64,000 bases of DNA. Origin: Cardinalis cardinalis. Lineage: Eukaryota; Chordata; Aves; Passeriformes; Cardinalidae. The DNA lies in contig JACDOX010000004.1 in NCBI GenBank assembly GCA_014549065.1, positions 7,892,116 to 7,956,115 of the forward strand, written 5' to 3'. Position 1 is the first letter of the stretch, and each line of letters begins with the position of its first letter. Below are positions 12,572-26,233 of this stretch, in pieces. Below the pieces are notes generated by a model. That model was not told where the DNA came from. It saw only the letters and a list, made by a program, of their open reading frames with translations, and did no database searches. The position numbers were made by a program, and so were the translations under genes.

Positions 12572-15351
12572 GAATAATTTAGATACAGAAAGAAATATTG
12601 CAATGTTTTGAAGTAGCTAATAAAATCTTTTGTAGGTGACCAAGCATGTGCCTAAGAAAAATTAAATTGTTATAGAGAAGGCTTTAAAATGTGCTGTGCT
12701 AATAATTTGATGCAGTGTCTTGAGGCAGAAGACAGCCTGCTGTGGTTTATGTTTTACTTTTCCTTTTCAAAGTCTTGGTGCATGTAAATGTGTGAAAAAA
12801 TTGTGTACATAAATTGTGTATTTAGCTAAATTATATGAAGGCAAGCTTTGACTGCTGAAATTAAAATCCTACGGTGTCAGATTTTAGTTCATCAGCCCCA
12901 CACTTTATGCTCATATGGGTAGTTAGTATACAAGNTGTTTGATATAAAAAATTTCTGATTTCTTATGGTAGATAAAATCATCTCCAGTGCTAAGTGGTTC
13001 TTGCCTTATGTAGTTTGATAATCCTGGAACTGGGGGGGAAAAGGTTTTTTACACTGCTGTGAATTGGTCTGTGCTGACTGCTACACAATGTAATCGTTTT
13101 CCAGCTCGGTTTTAGGTGATGTCTCTGATCTGTGCCTTTGAGGTAGAAATTGGCTACAGGGTGGTAATTTAGGACANATTTTTGTTGTTGGCAGATAGAG
13201 AAGCATTTATTTGTGCTCCTAAATACAACTGCGCTTGCAAAAAGATAATCTCAAGTTGAGGTTATTTTAAGAATGAGCTTAAAAAAAGAAAAGTTGCTTG
13301 GATAAAGATATGCCAGCTAAGCAGTGTCAACAGTAATGATTTGAGTGACTGCCTAGGAAATGAATGAAAAAGAGAACCAATTATTTCAGCAGATACATGA
13401 CTTGACTGTGTGTGATAAATTTATGAATGTGAAGCTGTTATCTACACAGGCTCAACAATTTTAGACAGGAAATTACCCAATGACTGTTTTAAAGAAAAGA
13501 TGTTAAGCCATTGCTTCTTTGAATTTTGCAGACTTGGAACTAATCAGGTGGTCAGTCAAGAAGCTAGACAAAGTTAGTGCACCATTTTGCTTAGTTAANA
13601 GAGTTTAAATGAATGAATTTCCCAGTACTGGAAGGAATAGATGCATAAAATCTTACAAAAATATATAAAAGTAGTTTTAACTGAAATATGAAAGTTTTGT
13701 GGAAGCGTGACCCTGAGTTTAGAGGGCTTGCAAGACCTTTCAGACAATTATTTTCCAATCTAATATGCATGCTGAATATCAGATTTGATAATAAATTTTA
13801 TGGGGCACCTAGTTATATGTACAGACACTAATCTGCAAATATGGCAAGTGATGTAAAGAAGGTCGCTGTCAGTGCTGACATGATGCCTTGTTCAGTGACT
13901 GGAGTGGCTGCGGAATGTAATTTCTTGTAGCTTTGAAAGTGTATTCTGTTATATCAAACTGATAATTATGGGGCAGACATCCATGCTTTCCTGCTCTGTC
14001 TGTTGAAAACTTTCCTTCAAAGGAGAGCATACACCTGCCAAATGGTCCTTTTGANGTCCATCCTCATTCCATAGCTAAAGATCTTGTGTACGTTTATGTG
14101 ATCAGAACTTGTTGAAAAAAGCTTTTCCTATCTGGATCTTTTCCTGTCTGGAACTTTCTGTCTGGAATATGGGAATCTGGTATTAGGCTATACCAGTTGC
14201 AAATTTATAGCTTATAGATGTCTGTATCTCTATCTATCCCTTTTTATTTCTACTATAATTTATAACTTTTTATATCTTCTAGTGAAGGCTATCTAGTACA
14301 GTACATGTGTCTTGACTAACATTTATTAGACAAGTTATTCTGCATTACCCAGATACTCATGTGAATGTACCACANAAAAGCAAAAGATAAATTCCTTTCT
14401 ACAGTACACTTATCTATACCAAGTGAACTGTCTCCTAAGCCTCCTTGGTTCTGGCTTTGGAGCATTGGCTTTGTCCCACTTGTCATTATCCAGAGTTTTG
14501 TTTCTTGTAGGGAGAAGTTGTCTAAGAAAGCCTCAGGGTCACCAGGATACCCAGTATCACTGTTGGCACATTCAGTATCATACAATGGACGTATCAGTTC
14601 ATTACAGCAGACACTGGTNCATAAAACCTCAGAAATACCCACTTGTCTGGTCTGAAGTGACATCACCTGCATCCTGCAGCCATGCCTGAAGGAAAGAGAG
14701 GTCCCTAAAAAACTGTATCTTTAGTGATTAAGTTAAAGCTTGGAGAGTTGACTCGCAGGGTTTTTTTAAAACAAAAATTCACACTGCTGCTAATGCCTAG
14801 ACTTGCACATTCCAANATCCAAGTCACAATTTTTGGTAGGGCTACCTTTGTCTCAACTTCTTGGCCTCAGTGTGAATCAGTTCATTGCTTAAATGAGATA
14901 CATTTCTTGATCTCTTTCTCCCTTGCCAAAGCCATGGCCCATTCACCTCACACATAAATTNTAAATGTGTTGCAGATTTTAGAAGGCTCAGAGAGCTGAA
15001 TAGAGGCAAAGTAAGTGAGATAGTCCTGATGTGGCCATACAGTTAAAAAGCTGGAGAGACTCCTTGCTGTCAAGTGTGACCAGCAGNAGGTCATCTCAAT
15101 AGTGTAATGATGTTGCTTCATTATTAATGTTTCATAGTAACTTTGGCAATTTCTGTTGATATTTAGCACAACTGTGGTGGAATGTGTAGAACATACCCAG
15201 CTTTTCTATTAATAATTTTTTTGTTTTGTGTTCATTTCATCTCAGTGGAAACTGTCACGCAGAGTACAAGGGAAATGCACTTGCTNCTGCAGCATCATTA
15301 CTGTTGAGCAAGTTCATATCAGGGTCCAGTAAGACCCTGCAAAGTTCTTAC

Positions 15352-15381
15352 AAAAATCACCAAAAAATTTTGGTGATTTTT
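15352..15381. repeat. Perfect 14-bp inverted repeat (2-bp spacer)
   Basis: AAAAATCACCAAAA at 15352-15365 is exactly complementary to TTTTGGTGATTTTT at 15368-15381. The function is unknown. It lies inside the PRIM2 intron. Confidence 0.85.
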
Positions 15382-15717
15382 CAAATCACTTAATTTGAGT
15401 CTGACCTTTTACAGGTTGTTGCCATAATGCTCTTTTAATAGATTGCAGTTAGAATAGATANTAATAGTAATTTTGAGGGTTTTTAAGCTGTTTCTCTAAA
15501 ATAGTTTAAAACAAAGCAATTAGAATGATCCTGCAAGCATCTACCTGCATGATAGATGCTGTCTATAATTTATTTTGTTCAATGAACTTTATTGAACCAC
15601 TTCAATTTGGAGCATTAGAATAAACAGGAAGGAACAGATCCCTTTGCCTTCTTGTTTCTGCACATTTCAAACATGTCTAATTTTACCTCAGTGCTTTTTG
15701 TTGCTCCTTGTGTTTTT

Positions 15718-15771
15718 GTTTTTTTCTTTATGCACCTAGAGTATGTTTTTTTCTTTATGCATCCTAGAGTA
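15718..15771 (+). repeat. Tandem duplication, 26/27-bp unit, two copies
   Basis: Two adjacent copies of a T-rich unit containing CTTTATGCA(T)CCTAGAGTA occur at 15718-15743 and 15745-15771. They differ by one inserted T, which suggests a recent slippage or duplication. Confidence 0.8.
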
Positions 15772-18505
15772 ATGGTATTAGGAAAGAATGAGGCTGACCA
15801 TGGAGTTCATTCCCCAGTGTAGAAGGCTGTTCTGCAGGATGGTTTTCTNTAATGAAATGTCCCAGTTCATGGCTTCTTCCCACTGAGGATGACCATACAG
15901 CCTGTCAGATACTGCCCCTGCTAAAATGCTGTTTCCTTGATCAATGATAAGAAAAGCTGAATCACAGGGATGAGAGAGCTCTCAGTGATGTGAGTAACTG
16001 CACATGTGCCAACTTGCACCACGTTAGCTGTGTTGTTCTCTGCCATCTCCCACTGCAAAAAGAGAGAACCAAACAGGATTACAAGAAAGCAGCAAGAAAA
16101 TATCCAACCTGTCCCAAGGCTGTGTTGTGTTATAATGTAGCTCTTGTTTCTATTTACTGCAAGAGCTGCTTCTCAGCATAAAGTAATGAGTTAGGTACTA
16201 AAAGTAATTTCTGTGGGCATTAAGGCAAGTGATGTGAAAAGTACAGCTCAAGATTTCAGTATACAGAGCTGTTAAAGAGGGGTGTTAATTTTCTAGGAAA
16301 CTAAGCAGTACATCCTGAAGCATTCATGATTTGCTTTACCCTTGGGGAAAAAAAAAATTAGTCTAACTTAATTGCTTGCTCAAATATCCTTTGTTGAGAA
16401 GATGAAATGTGCTTCNATTCATCTTTTGTAAAGGAGGAAATATTCCAGAGCTTCTGGGTAGAAAAACAGGTGGCTACAGGATCACAGATTCCATCTTCAG
16501 TTTAACAGGTTCATGCNGAGATTGGAAATTAAAATGCAGACATCTTTGTATTTGATCTTTGCTGTTTTTCAGGACTAGCCAGAGCATTTGCAGCTCCAAC
16601 AGGAGCAGCAGCCGCACTTGGCCAGCAGCTGCTGGTGTCCTGTGAAGGGGTGGGGAGCTGCTCCCTGGCCCTTCTGAGTCAGAGAACACACCCAGAGAAT
16701 TCTTTCTAATGATGAGTTGGTGAGCCTGGCTCTGTTGCTGGAAAAAGTGGTGTTCATTTGCTATTAAACCATCCAGTTCTTTTATCTCCTGAGCAAAAGG
16801 TTCACTAGATAGGAAGGAGTATTCCCACCTGCTTGATCCTGCCTGTGGCTATGCTGGAAAACAAAATGCTATTTTCTCTCTTTTCTTCCCCTTCCTGCTT
16901 TTTAAAAAGTCTTTTGAAGTAGAGTAAAGTCACTTTGTCAAATGCACAGTATAGATTAATTAGTCAATATTTGTTCAGAGCTTTGGATGTCTTAAGCCTT
17001 ATTAGGGATGAGTGCTGAATTTTAGTCTTCTTGTATTGACTTGATTATGAGCAGCATCTTGATGGAGAAGTTTCTTTTTTACTCTTTGAGTCAGGTGCAA
17101 TTTAGGATTTTATTCTCAAAGTTTGTGTATATTTTTATACACATTTATCATGTATATTTGCATATTATGTTACAGAGTTTTAAGTAACTATATTTTCAAA
17201 ATCATTGAAGTGTTTTACATGCAAAAAATACATTTATGTTTCTATTTTGTTTTTGTCATCTTTAGGCCAGTCAAGAGATTTCATAGGTATATGAATATTC
17301 TGAAGTACTCTTTGGACATCCACAGGCCAAATAGGGACCTACTTTTATCAGTAGAAATGAGAATATCCTTGCAGTAGTAGTGTTAGCAATGGTATGTTTG
17401 AATGATTTTTCTCAGTGCATTACATTGTCTTCTATCAGTAAAATACCGGAGTTAGAGTAAAAAANTAATTTAAAATGGTTTTTGGGAAGAAAACTTAAAT
17501 TCATATAGGTATTGTCTATATTTAGTTGGAGAATTTGAGGTTAATGCTATAATTTGAATTGAGCAAAAGCAGAGTTGTTCCTTTTATGTATTGTCATAGT
17601 TCTTTTTTGAGGCAAAGAGATTGAGGAGGTGTAATTCTAAATATGATGCTTCATTATTTTATCATATTTGTGGTTTTTAGAACTTGAAGTATGTTATTTG
17701 AACAAATGTTCCTTGATGTCTTACAGTAGCTAATGCAATTTAATGGAATCTGTATATTAAGAAATCTAATTCCTCTACAGATTTTATGTCACCTATTACC
17801 ACGTAAAAAATGACATGAGCTCATGTAATTGAATGGTTTCCACAGGACTTATCTAAAATGATATATTGATAGCTTTGTGCTCAGCTGTAAAGATAAATGT
17901 TTGATTACATCTATATGCTTTAGAAGATTTCATTTTTTTTGGAGGAGTTGGTAGTCTATTGGTAGACATAAGAGAAAATCTTTTTTATACAAGCAAAGTA
18001 TACTTCATTTTAGAATCTGAAGAATTGAACTTCAGTGCTGAAGCAAAGTCTAGGTGCAACATTATACTTTGGGNGAACAAGAACATGAACCTGAGTAAAG
18101 AAATCTGAATTTCTATTTGTTTTTTTCCCCTGATCAGGCAATCAATTGATGGACATTTGTGAAATATTTCAAATTGCCATGTTGTCTCCATTTACTAGTA
18201 CTGTGGGGTCCAAAATTTTGATCCTTACATCATCTTATCTTTAAAGCCATTACAGAATCAGCTGAAAAGACCTTAAATCAATGAAGTTACACACTTCTCT
18301 TGAGTTGTGTCTGTAAAGCACATTTGTGTACAAATGTGAGTTCGTGTAATGTAAAACTCAAGGCTAGCGGCAAGCAACTAGGTTTTTATTTTCCTCAGTT
18401 TGAGTATGTTTTGAAAAATGATTTTGTTATTCAATATTTCTATTTGCAGAGAAGGTAGAATTCCTGACCCAATATATAAGAATTTATTCTTCTGCTTTTA
18501 TTCAG

Positions 18506-18632
18506 TTTGACAAAGGATATGCTTACAGCATTCGCCACAACTATGGGAAAGAAGGAAAGAGAACTGATTATACCCCATACAGCTGCATGAAGATTATCAT
18601 GTCCAATCCACCAAGTCAAGGGGATTATCATG
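18506..18632 (+). CDS. PRIM2: PRIM2 coding exon (fourth from last): Fe-S domain, cysteine 2 of 4
   Basis: This exon encodes 42 residues plus the first base of a Gly codon of the DNA primase large subunit. That protein pairs with PRIM1 in the polymerase alpha-primase complex and helps make RNA primers in the nucleus. The acceptor is a pyrimidine-rich tract ending TTCAG and the donor is G|GTGAGT. Translation starts FDKGYAYSIRHNYGKEGKR and continues through YTPYSCMKI to SQGDYH, which is the signature of the p58 C-terminal domain. The Cys in YSCMKI (codon 18584-18586) corresponds to human Cys367, one of four ligands of the 4Fe-4S cluster (Cys287, 367, 384, 424). The exon starts in phase 0 and ends in phase 1, and the next exon's GG completes the Gly codon. 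No frame damage or N is present. Identification rests on recognising the family sequence. Confidence 0.96.
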
Positions 18633-19471
18633 GTGAGTTCCTTAAGGGGAAAAACCCCAAGCACTCACAAACAGCAGAATCTCTTGGCTAGAGATGTTAC
18701 TCCCTCCTGTAGTCTCTTAAAACGTGTATTCAATTTCCAGACCATAGTGGTCTTGAACTATTCTCTTTAGATCAGACTTGATAACTGCTGTTTTTACTTA
18801 CATTGTGTCATGCAGCTCAAGGAGAATTTAAATGTGCAGATACTTTAAGAAATGACCAATTAGAGGTGTTCTGAGATACGAATTCAATTGTACAGGAAGT
18901 CTGAAGTTTGCTAGGGTATTTTAAAAACTCATACAACTGTATGACTAGACATGGGAAACCTACACTTGCTTCACTGTTGTNATGCTAATACTTGTCATTC
19001 ATTCAGTTGTGTCTCAAAACTCACTCTAGGACAAAAAAAATCCACTTAGGTAGTGGAACTTTCTAAGTTACTTATAAGGTGATATTTTTACAATGGACTA
19101 TGCTTTTAAAGACCAGTTGACCCTCATTACTTTTATTTTCTTGGGTTTTTTCCACAGCTATTAAATGTACCAACACTGTCATTGTTAGTAAGGANCTAAT
19201 TTAAACTCTTTTCCTGTCAGTGAATAAGAATTGTGGCCTCTTTATGGTGGGATATTTTATGTGACTCTTGAGCCTGTGGTGCCCTGATAACTCTGCAGTA
19301 AAGTAATTATTTAAAGGAAAAAAAAGGCAATTGTACACATGGGTAATTAACTTTCCTATTAATAAGCTGTTAGACAATTAGGAACAGCTTAGCTGGTCTC
19401 TTGAGTGCCTTACTGCACTAACTCCTGAGTAAACAGCCTTGTTTGTGAGCTTGCTTATTTTTTNCTGTCAG
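18633..19471 (+). other. PRIM2: PRIM2 intron, 839 bases
   Basis: The intron runs from GTGAGT to CTGTCAG and interrupts a Gly codon after its first base (phase 1). It is AT-rich with no repeat that I recognise. Confidence 0.93.
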
Positions 19472-19554
19472 GGTGCCCATTCCGCCACAGCGATCCCGAG
19501 CTGCTGAAGCAAAAGCTGCAGTCATACAAGATCCCTCCCAGTGGAATAGCTCAG
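19472..19554 (+). CDS. PRIM2: PRIM2 coding exon (third from last): Fe-S domain, cysteine 3 of 4
   Basis: After completing the split Gly codon, this exon encodes 27 residues running from CPFRHSDPELLKQKLQSYKI to GIAQ. The HGCPFRHSDPELL block is among the most conserved parts of eukaryotic primase large subunits. Its Cys (codon 19474-19476) matches human Cys384, the third 4Fe-4S ligand. The acceptor is CTGTCAG and the donor is CAG|GTAAGG, so the exon ends in phase 0. A single N lies in the acceptor's pyrimidine tract at 19464, outside the coding sequence. The upstream intron is short (about 0.84 kb), while the two downstream introns are each several kb. Confidence 0.96.
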
Positions 19555-20657
19555 GTAAGGCATGTTTTGCTTGACACTTTCATTAATAAGGCACTGCTTT
19601 TCAATTTTACTTCCTATTTGTGTAGGAATGCCATATGCAATTTGTCACTGTGTATTGTGAAATATTTCTTCTTGTAAAGGTTTTATACCTGAATTTTGAC
19701 TTTCTGGCTGCAGTGCTCCCACTGATGTGGTGATTATTGTCACTACCTTTATTGTTTAATATTGTGAGGAGGTTTATGCCAATAGTGGATACAATCCAGA
19801 ATTTTTTTATACTTTGTTTTACTGCACTGTGATTAGAAAATAAGTTTAAATGAATATGGCAATTTTTTAGAGAATTTATTTTTATTCTTGCAGAATTTTA
19901 TTTTATTCTTGCATTCTTTAGTCTTGGATGACTACTATGTAGCCTGTACACAAATATNATTCTTTTCTATAATAAACTTCTAAAACCCATACATTCCTCA
20001 TTATCAGTTGTGCTGACTTCCTTTGACCAACAAAAGCACATAAAACACCTAATNAAATTAAGCAGAAATTTTATCAGCTTTTAAAAAACATAAACTTAAA
20101 TTGAAAAATCTATCTTACATAGCAAAAAAAATGTAGGAATTGGAACTTTGAAATGTGTCCACAAGACTTGTGTCTCCCACTGCATTCTCTACCAAGATCT
20201 TAAGGCAGTAAGAGTATGTCATCATTTTCATTGAAAGAAGAGGTACTGGTGAGATTTAAGCTGAGACCAAACAGTTCTGTGTATTAACTGGCTGGAACCT
20301 GCTTTAGATCCTTAGGAAAAACCTCCTTAAAGTTGTTGTATTTAGTTCATATGGAATGTCACCATTGTTTGTCANGCATCAACAGACTGTTGTACCAGAT
20401 GGAAAAGAATGTGAAAGTTCCACTTAAAGCAGTCTCCCTTGGAAGGACTAATTAAGATACAAATTAAAAGAGAATAGTTTTAAAGAGTTTATTTATTGTT
20501 CACTATAGTAATTCTTGACAAATTCCAGAAATACTCATATTTTTTTGTAGGAGNATTTTTACCTTTTTCTCTTTTTTCCCTGTTTTCTTCTGGTTCATAT
20601 AAATAAGCATCTATATATCTGACAGGCTGTAGAGATACTTTCCTTTGGCTTTTTTCC

Positions 20658-20702
20658 ATATATATATATCTATATCTATATATCTATATAGATATATATA
20701 TC
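20658..20702. repeat. AT-rich (TA)n/(TATC)n microsatellite
   Basis: This is an alternating AT tract interrupted by CTAT/CTATAT units. Its ends are self-complementary (ATATATATATCT against AGATATATATAT), so it could form a hairpin. Confidence 0.85.
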
Positions 20703-22770
20703 TCAAGAATTGATGCTGGTCTAGGATTTTTTTTATCCTGCTAATCATTGGAAAGATTGGTGAGGATGTACTGGCTTAGATGCCTTGCTGTATGTGTGGG
20801 TAGGATTTAGTAGAGGTTATTTCTTCAGTGAATTTGCACAGTAAGACANTATCTTCATATTTAATGTAGTTCCTTGTTTAATGTGAATTGTGATTTTATT
20901 TTTGTGTGTGTATGTGTTTAGGGTTTTTTGTTTGTTTTTTTTTTTGTAAAGTAAATTTGGATTCACTATCAGTCTTACATTTTTTTTATCAGAAGTGACC
21001 AAGAAAAACTNTCTCCATCAACATCTTCTCTGCCCAGAAGTGGATGTTGTCCTGTCCATGACTTTTGTGGTGTTTAAGTGCATTTAGGGTAAAGGGCTCT
21101 TCAGTGTCCACTCCTAGTGTTAAACAAAAAAANCCCACAAAATTATACACCCTCCATGCAAAACCTAATAAAAATAAAATAATGTAAAATAAAAACTGTT
21201 GGCTGTGCCTGCCTTCTGAGAAATTAATCTTTTACATCAGACAGTCTTTGAGATATCCAGTAGGAGAAGAGGAAGAAAAATAGTTGCCATCAGTCTCCAA
21301 GTTGTCATTATTGCTGCCTCTCCTTTTTGCTCTGTTTTCATGGTCCAGTNATGTTTGTGTGACTAAGATCAGGTCAGGATCCTTCAGTCCAGACAGNGCT
21401 TTTAGGAGTCTTCTCTGATGTTGATGATGTTTGCTGAGTATCAGAAATGTTTTTTTCCTTTAGCTCTGTGAATTGATATTAGGGGTGGATGGTTTCCCAT
21501 CTTTCAGTGGTCTCATGTAGCTAGACTGGCATTCATCAAACCATACCCTCTGACTCTTAGGCTACCTGTTAACTCCAGATCCAATGAGAGCTCCCTTACA
21601 AACTGGTAGATACCTATTTTTAATGAATGGTTTGGAGCTTGACCTTTCAGCTATGTATTTCAATAAAAAGCATGGTTTTTTGGAGGCTGAGGACCTCTTA
21701 TGTTCATTCCATACTCTGTTTCAAAATTCTAGGAATGATGCATAATTTTTCAAACATATATTTTGAATTTAGCTATGCACTGATGAATTGTCCCCCAGTG
21801 GGATTTTCATCTTTTGGTTAGAATATTCTATGTCTTCCCTCCAAACCCACAAACAAGGCCCTTCCTTGTCTTTGAAGCTTGTTCCTCATGGCTATTATGT
21901 GAGCCACAGTGGGGGTTAGTGTCTAGCCCTAATGGTTATGGTTTTACCCAGGGTGCTCAGTTTTCTAGTGTTGCTCTCCTTCCATTTCTGAGGCTGTCCA
22001 TACTCTTGACATGCACCCTTTCCTTTAAGGTTCAATAGAATTTCTGAATTTTTCCAATTCAGATAAAGAATTTGACTGCTGCATGGTAGGGACAAACCCC
22101 ATCCTAAAGGGGTTTCACAAGACTGGGTGTGAAAAGGGAAAGATGATGTGATGATGGTAAAGAGCAAATACTGCCAGACCTCACATGACTTCAGTAGTCA
22201 GTCTGAGCATTAGACTGCTTTCATTGCATTCATTCTGTAGTGCTGTCAGTAATGAAAAAAGGGATCAAAGCATTTGAATATGTGAATCTCCTTGCTATGA
22301 AGTATTTGGATCTGACCTGTTGTTCCAATCTAGATTTTCTGAGGCCGTATCTGTCTAGGATTGTATCTGCTGAAGAAATCATCTCAAAGTAATGCAGCAG
22401 ATGACGTACAGGTCTAGTTATCAAAGTGCTTGAAGCAGAGAGCTAATCCTGANGTTTATTCCAAGAACTGAATTATTTAACTTGTATTAATTTCACATTT
22501 TCCTTAGGTAAATCTATATTTGTCATAGTAGCTTTTTTTTAATGCTTCTTGGAGAAAGAAGCATTAGCTCAGCATCTGATGTGTGGATGTGTAAGTGCAT
22601 GGCATTTGAATTTATAGTGTATAATTTTTCATTTCTCTCTCTAGTATACTGCTAATTAGGTAAAATCCTAATGAAATCAGGTTTGATAACAGCTAATCAA
22701 TTTGAAGAATATAAAGATTAAAGAATATGTTCAGATATGTTTTTACATATGAGACATTGAACAAGTGCAT

Positions 22771-23049
22771 GTAGTGACAGGACAAGGAGGAACGACTTCA
22801 AACTGAAGGAAAGGGAGGTTTAGATTAGATATAAGGAGGAAATTCTTTACTGTGAGGATGATGAGTCACTGGAACAGGTTGTCCAGAGAATTTGTGGATG
22901 TCCCATCCCAGGAAGTGTTCAAGGCCAGGTTGGANGGGACATTGANCAATCTGGTCTAGTGAAAGGTGTCTCCATCCACGGCAGGTGCGTCTGAACTAGC
23001 TGATCTTTAAGNTCCCTTCCAACTCAGACCATTTTATGATTCTGTGATT
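22771..23049 (+). mobile_element. CR1 LINE 3' end fragment
   Basis: This is about 280 bases of recognisable CR1 3' UTR. It contains GACAGGACAAGGAGGAACG, AAATTCTTTACTGTGAGGAT, CACTGGAACAGGTTGTCCAG, GATGTCCCATCCCAGGAAGT and GATCTTTAAG, and ends with ATTTTATGATTCTGTGATTA. It is 5'-truncated and carries three Ns. Confidence 0.93.
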
Positions 23050-26000
23050 AATACATCTGTTGTGATGCTGTACTAAATGCACTGTTATGTGTTGCCTGCA
23101 CATCTTACATNTAGAGAAATAGAAATTATAGGCTTTGAATTAGTTATTTCAAAATATCTATTATTTGTTTCAGAACGTTTTTCTTGCAGAAATGACCTTC
23201 TTCCCAGATCATGTCAATAGCAATAGCAAAAGCAAAAAGTAGTAAAATTTCTCGTCCTACAAACAGGAGAAACAGAGAGTCTAGACTAGTTCTTTTTGCT
23301 TTTCTACTAGGAATAAAAGCATTTTAGGAAAAAATACCTATGTCGGTGAACAGCAGATAANTTCAGAAGAAGGCTTGTTCTTTCTAGTACAATTTTTCTC
23401 TTAATTTAAAAATCTTTTTTTCCCTATAACTGGATTAAATTAAAGGTTTTGATTAAGTCACTCANTGAATTTTGTGTAATATTCTTCAACAGATTTAGTG
23501 TTTTGGTGGNTTGGAGATTCTTCACAGAGATGGAAATAAATAAACCAGTCCGTGCCTAGGCCTCTGATACAGCTGGATGTTTCTGTTTCATCAAAACACC
23601 AAACAAAAAACTGCCAAACCTGCAAAAAAATCCACCACAACACCACCATAGTGGAAAAAAACCTTAACATTCTCCCTATTGATCTAATATTGTAAAAGTT
23701 TTAGGTTATTGCTGTCTGTAAAAATATTTTCCCTTGCAGCTAAAGAAAGTTTCCAGGAAAAGTTAGAAATTCATCACACACAACTGGGTCTATGGTAGAA
23801 AGATTTTTGTGATAAGTTAATTCTGCAATGTAAAAAAAAAAACCCAACTCAAACTCACTTTGAGTAAGTTGAAAATAACAGTGGATAATTATAGAGCCCC
23901 AACTGTCCTGCTCTGCAACATCTTTACTTTGAGTGCTGAGGATCTNTAAAAGCAGGTGGGTGCATACATCTGCCAAACATCATCTCAGCCTCATTAGCAG
24001 TCAGTAGAGCAACATCAGAAAAGCAAGTTGCAGATGGCAGTGAAGAAAAAGGCACATAAGGACTAACAGGAAAAGTCCTTGAGTATGTACCTTTGCTTAC
24101 AAAATAAAGCAATGCAGTGTAAATGGNTTAATGTATGTAGGGGCAAAAGATTGCTGCTCTGAATGAAGCTTTGAGTGGAGGTCTGTTTCTGGGAAATACT
24201 AGGAAAAACAGCTGCAAGCTTGCTTTCATTATGGACAGAAATGTAGTAGAAAANATAATATTTATTAGGGATGGTAAATCTGTTTTATTTTAATAGTTTG
24301 TCTCATACAGAGGACTCCTTTCTAGCTGGGCTTCATTCTATTGCAGTGTTTAACCTTTTTTGTTTCCTCTTAGCAACTCCTGCCCTGATAAAGCAAGTTA
24401 ATCTATTAAAGCTATTCTTCTTCAAATATGTTAAATATGCCCCTTATTCCCCCTCCCTTTCATATGTGCAAAAGGGGAACCTGGTCGTCCATGATGTGTA
24501 CAGTTGAACTTAGATATATACCAGCTTTTTTTAGGGTTTACACTAAGGATTAGTGCATACCTGAGTTTGTTTGCTCAATTAAGGTTCTGAGATTTAAAAT
24601 GTATTTACACCAAAATTTAGAAAACTTTTTATNTATATCATTTTATTACATGTGATCTTGATTAAATAAGAAGAATTTTGGGAAAATCTTAAATATTTAT
24701 GAACTAGATTGAATTAGTTGACTTATTTCAACTGGAAAATTCAGGTTAGACAAGTCTGAATGCTACAGAATATTGTGAGTGTTTCTTTTAATTACCCTAC
24801 TGACAAATAGGTCTTCTGATAATTACTCCATATTAAGTGAAAAACACTTTTTAAGAAAGTGTGTGTAAATATATATATATAACATGGTCAGCATTTTCTT
24901 TAAAATAGAGATGGCTCTTTAGTATGGCATGGATTATATGGTAAAGAACAAACAAGCAAGTGTAAGGCAATATGAAATTGAGGTGTTAAGAATAGATGAG
25001 TTTTTTCAATCCTTAACTACTAATTTTTTCAGTCAATTTCAAGGAGAGAGGAGAAAAAATGGAAATATATTTATGTACACAGATAGTGGCAGATTTCAGA
25101 CTTCATTGCCTAGCTGGCCTTGGCCTTTGCGTTTTACAGAAGGTTTAGCAGGAGGTGGCAAGAGGGATAGAAATGTAATCAGTTGGGCTATTACAGAGAA
25201 ATAATGGGGCTAAGTACTTTCCTGGCAGTGTGTTNCTGTTTTTATCCATTCAGCAAATGTAATTTATTTATATATCNGTCAATAAATACAAGGCACCATC
25301 CGATAATGAGTACAGCAGGGATTTAAGCTGTATATTGCTGTGTTTGACACAAAGGTCAACCTTGGGAAATGGCTTGAAATTAACATTTCTTGAAAACTAT
25401 TTTTCCTTCCACTGAGGCTATCTCTTAATTCCAGCAATTTTCTCTGTTTGATAAGCAGAGAGAGCATACATTTTGATTATATAAAGGAGGGAGGAGGTAA
25501 TGAAACTTTAAAATATTTCAACCAGCATTGCATTCTGGTGATAAGAATGGGACTTCATGCAGCACAGAAGAGATTACCTGAAGTAGAATTGGAAAGCAAA
25601 TTGTATTTACAAAAGATGGCATGATTTTCCTAATGCGTGTTCAAAACAGCCTATTCACTCACAGATTCTGCTGAGCTTGACTAGAAATAGCTTCATTTCT
25701 AAAAGGACAAATCTGATTGGAGGTAAAAGCATTCCCCTCTCACAGATACTTGTCTAAAGGATTTGCATTAAATTTTCTTGATGGGAGCACAGTAGTATTT
25801 TGCTGTGCATCNGCATGAACTGGTAATGTGGAAAATAAAAATACAAATCATGTCCTTGATTGCTTCATGCTTCAACCACTTGAATTGCTAGATTTATGTC
25901 TGCAATTATAGAAGAGATGTTGCAATATGACAGTTTGACAATAACTGTCACAATGATATTACCAAAATATAGATTCAACTTATTCTTGAAGTTAAGAGNA

Positions 26001-26233
26001 TTGAAATTACATTTTAAGGGTCGGGCGTACCTTCCTGTGGTTTTATCTTGTTTTTAACTTAGCCAGGGCATTTTTAAAATGTTGTCAGTTATTTGTAGGA
26101 TTCTCAGGTGTCGTGTGCTGCAGATGCCCANGAGCTGTTGTACAAGGCTGTCCTGGAGCACCCTGTTGTTGCAGGTGTCAGTGAGNTGAACGTGTGCTGC
26201 TTGTGAGCGCGTCTCGTGTCTCTCCCCGTGCAG

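Larger units (their letters stand above)
1..18505 (+). other. PRIM2: PRIM2 intron (3' part), entering from outside the window
   Basis: AT-rich, stop-dense sequence precedes the phase-0 acceptor at 18505. The exon expected before it should encode the segment with the first Fe-S cysteine (human Cys287) and the residues leading to DPDK. I did not see it, so it probably lies to the left of the window. The intron holds an ERVL-like LTR (177-1225), CR1 fragments near 4115, 6481 and 6925, a minus-strand LTR (about 12178-12571), a short palindrome (15352-15381) and a small tandem duplication (15718-15771). It also holds an exon-like minus-strand ORF at 1989-2246, listed separately. Apart from these I see nothing I can name. 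Confidence 0.7.
19555..26233 (+). other. PRIM2: PRIM2 intron, 6679 bases
   Basis: The intron runs from GTAAGG to CCGTGCAG in phase 0. It contains an AT-dinucleotide tract (20658-20702) and a CR1 3' end (22771-23049). The rest is AT-rich unique-looking sequence with no supportable exon. Confidence 0.93.

Noticed and set aside
14316..14689. Overlapping frames on both strands (118 codons minus, 96 and 88 plus)
   Set aside because: Several frames are open at once, translations contain undetermined residues, and I found no family signature or convincing splice sites. A pseudogene fragment is possible but unsupported.
1..18505. Upstream PRIM2 exon carrying the first Fe-S cysteine
   Set aside because: I looked for the conserved HGGRMQYGLFLKG and LQFWKQEF segments and did not see them. 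The exon is probably outside the window.
18440..18664. 74-codon minus-strand frame over a PRIM2 exon
   Set aside because: It is the antisense shadow of the coding exon and has no support of its own.
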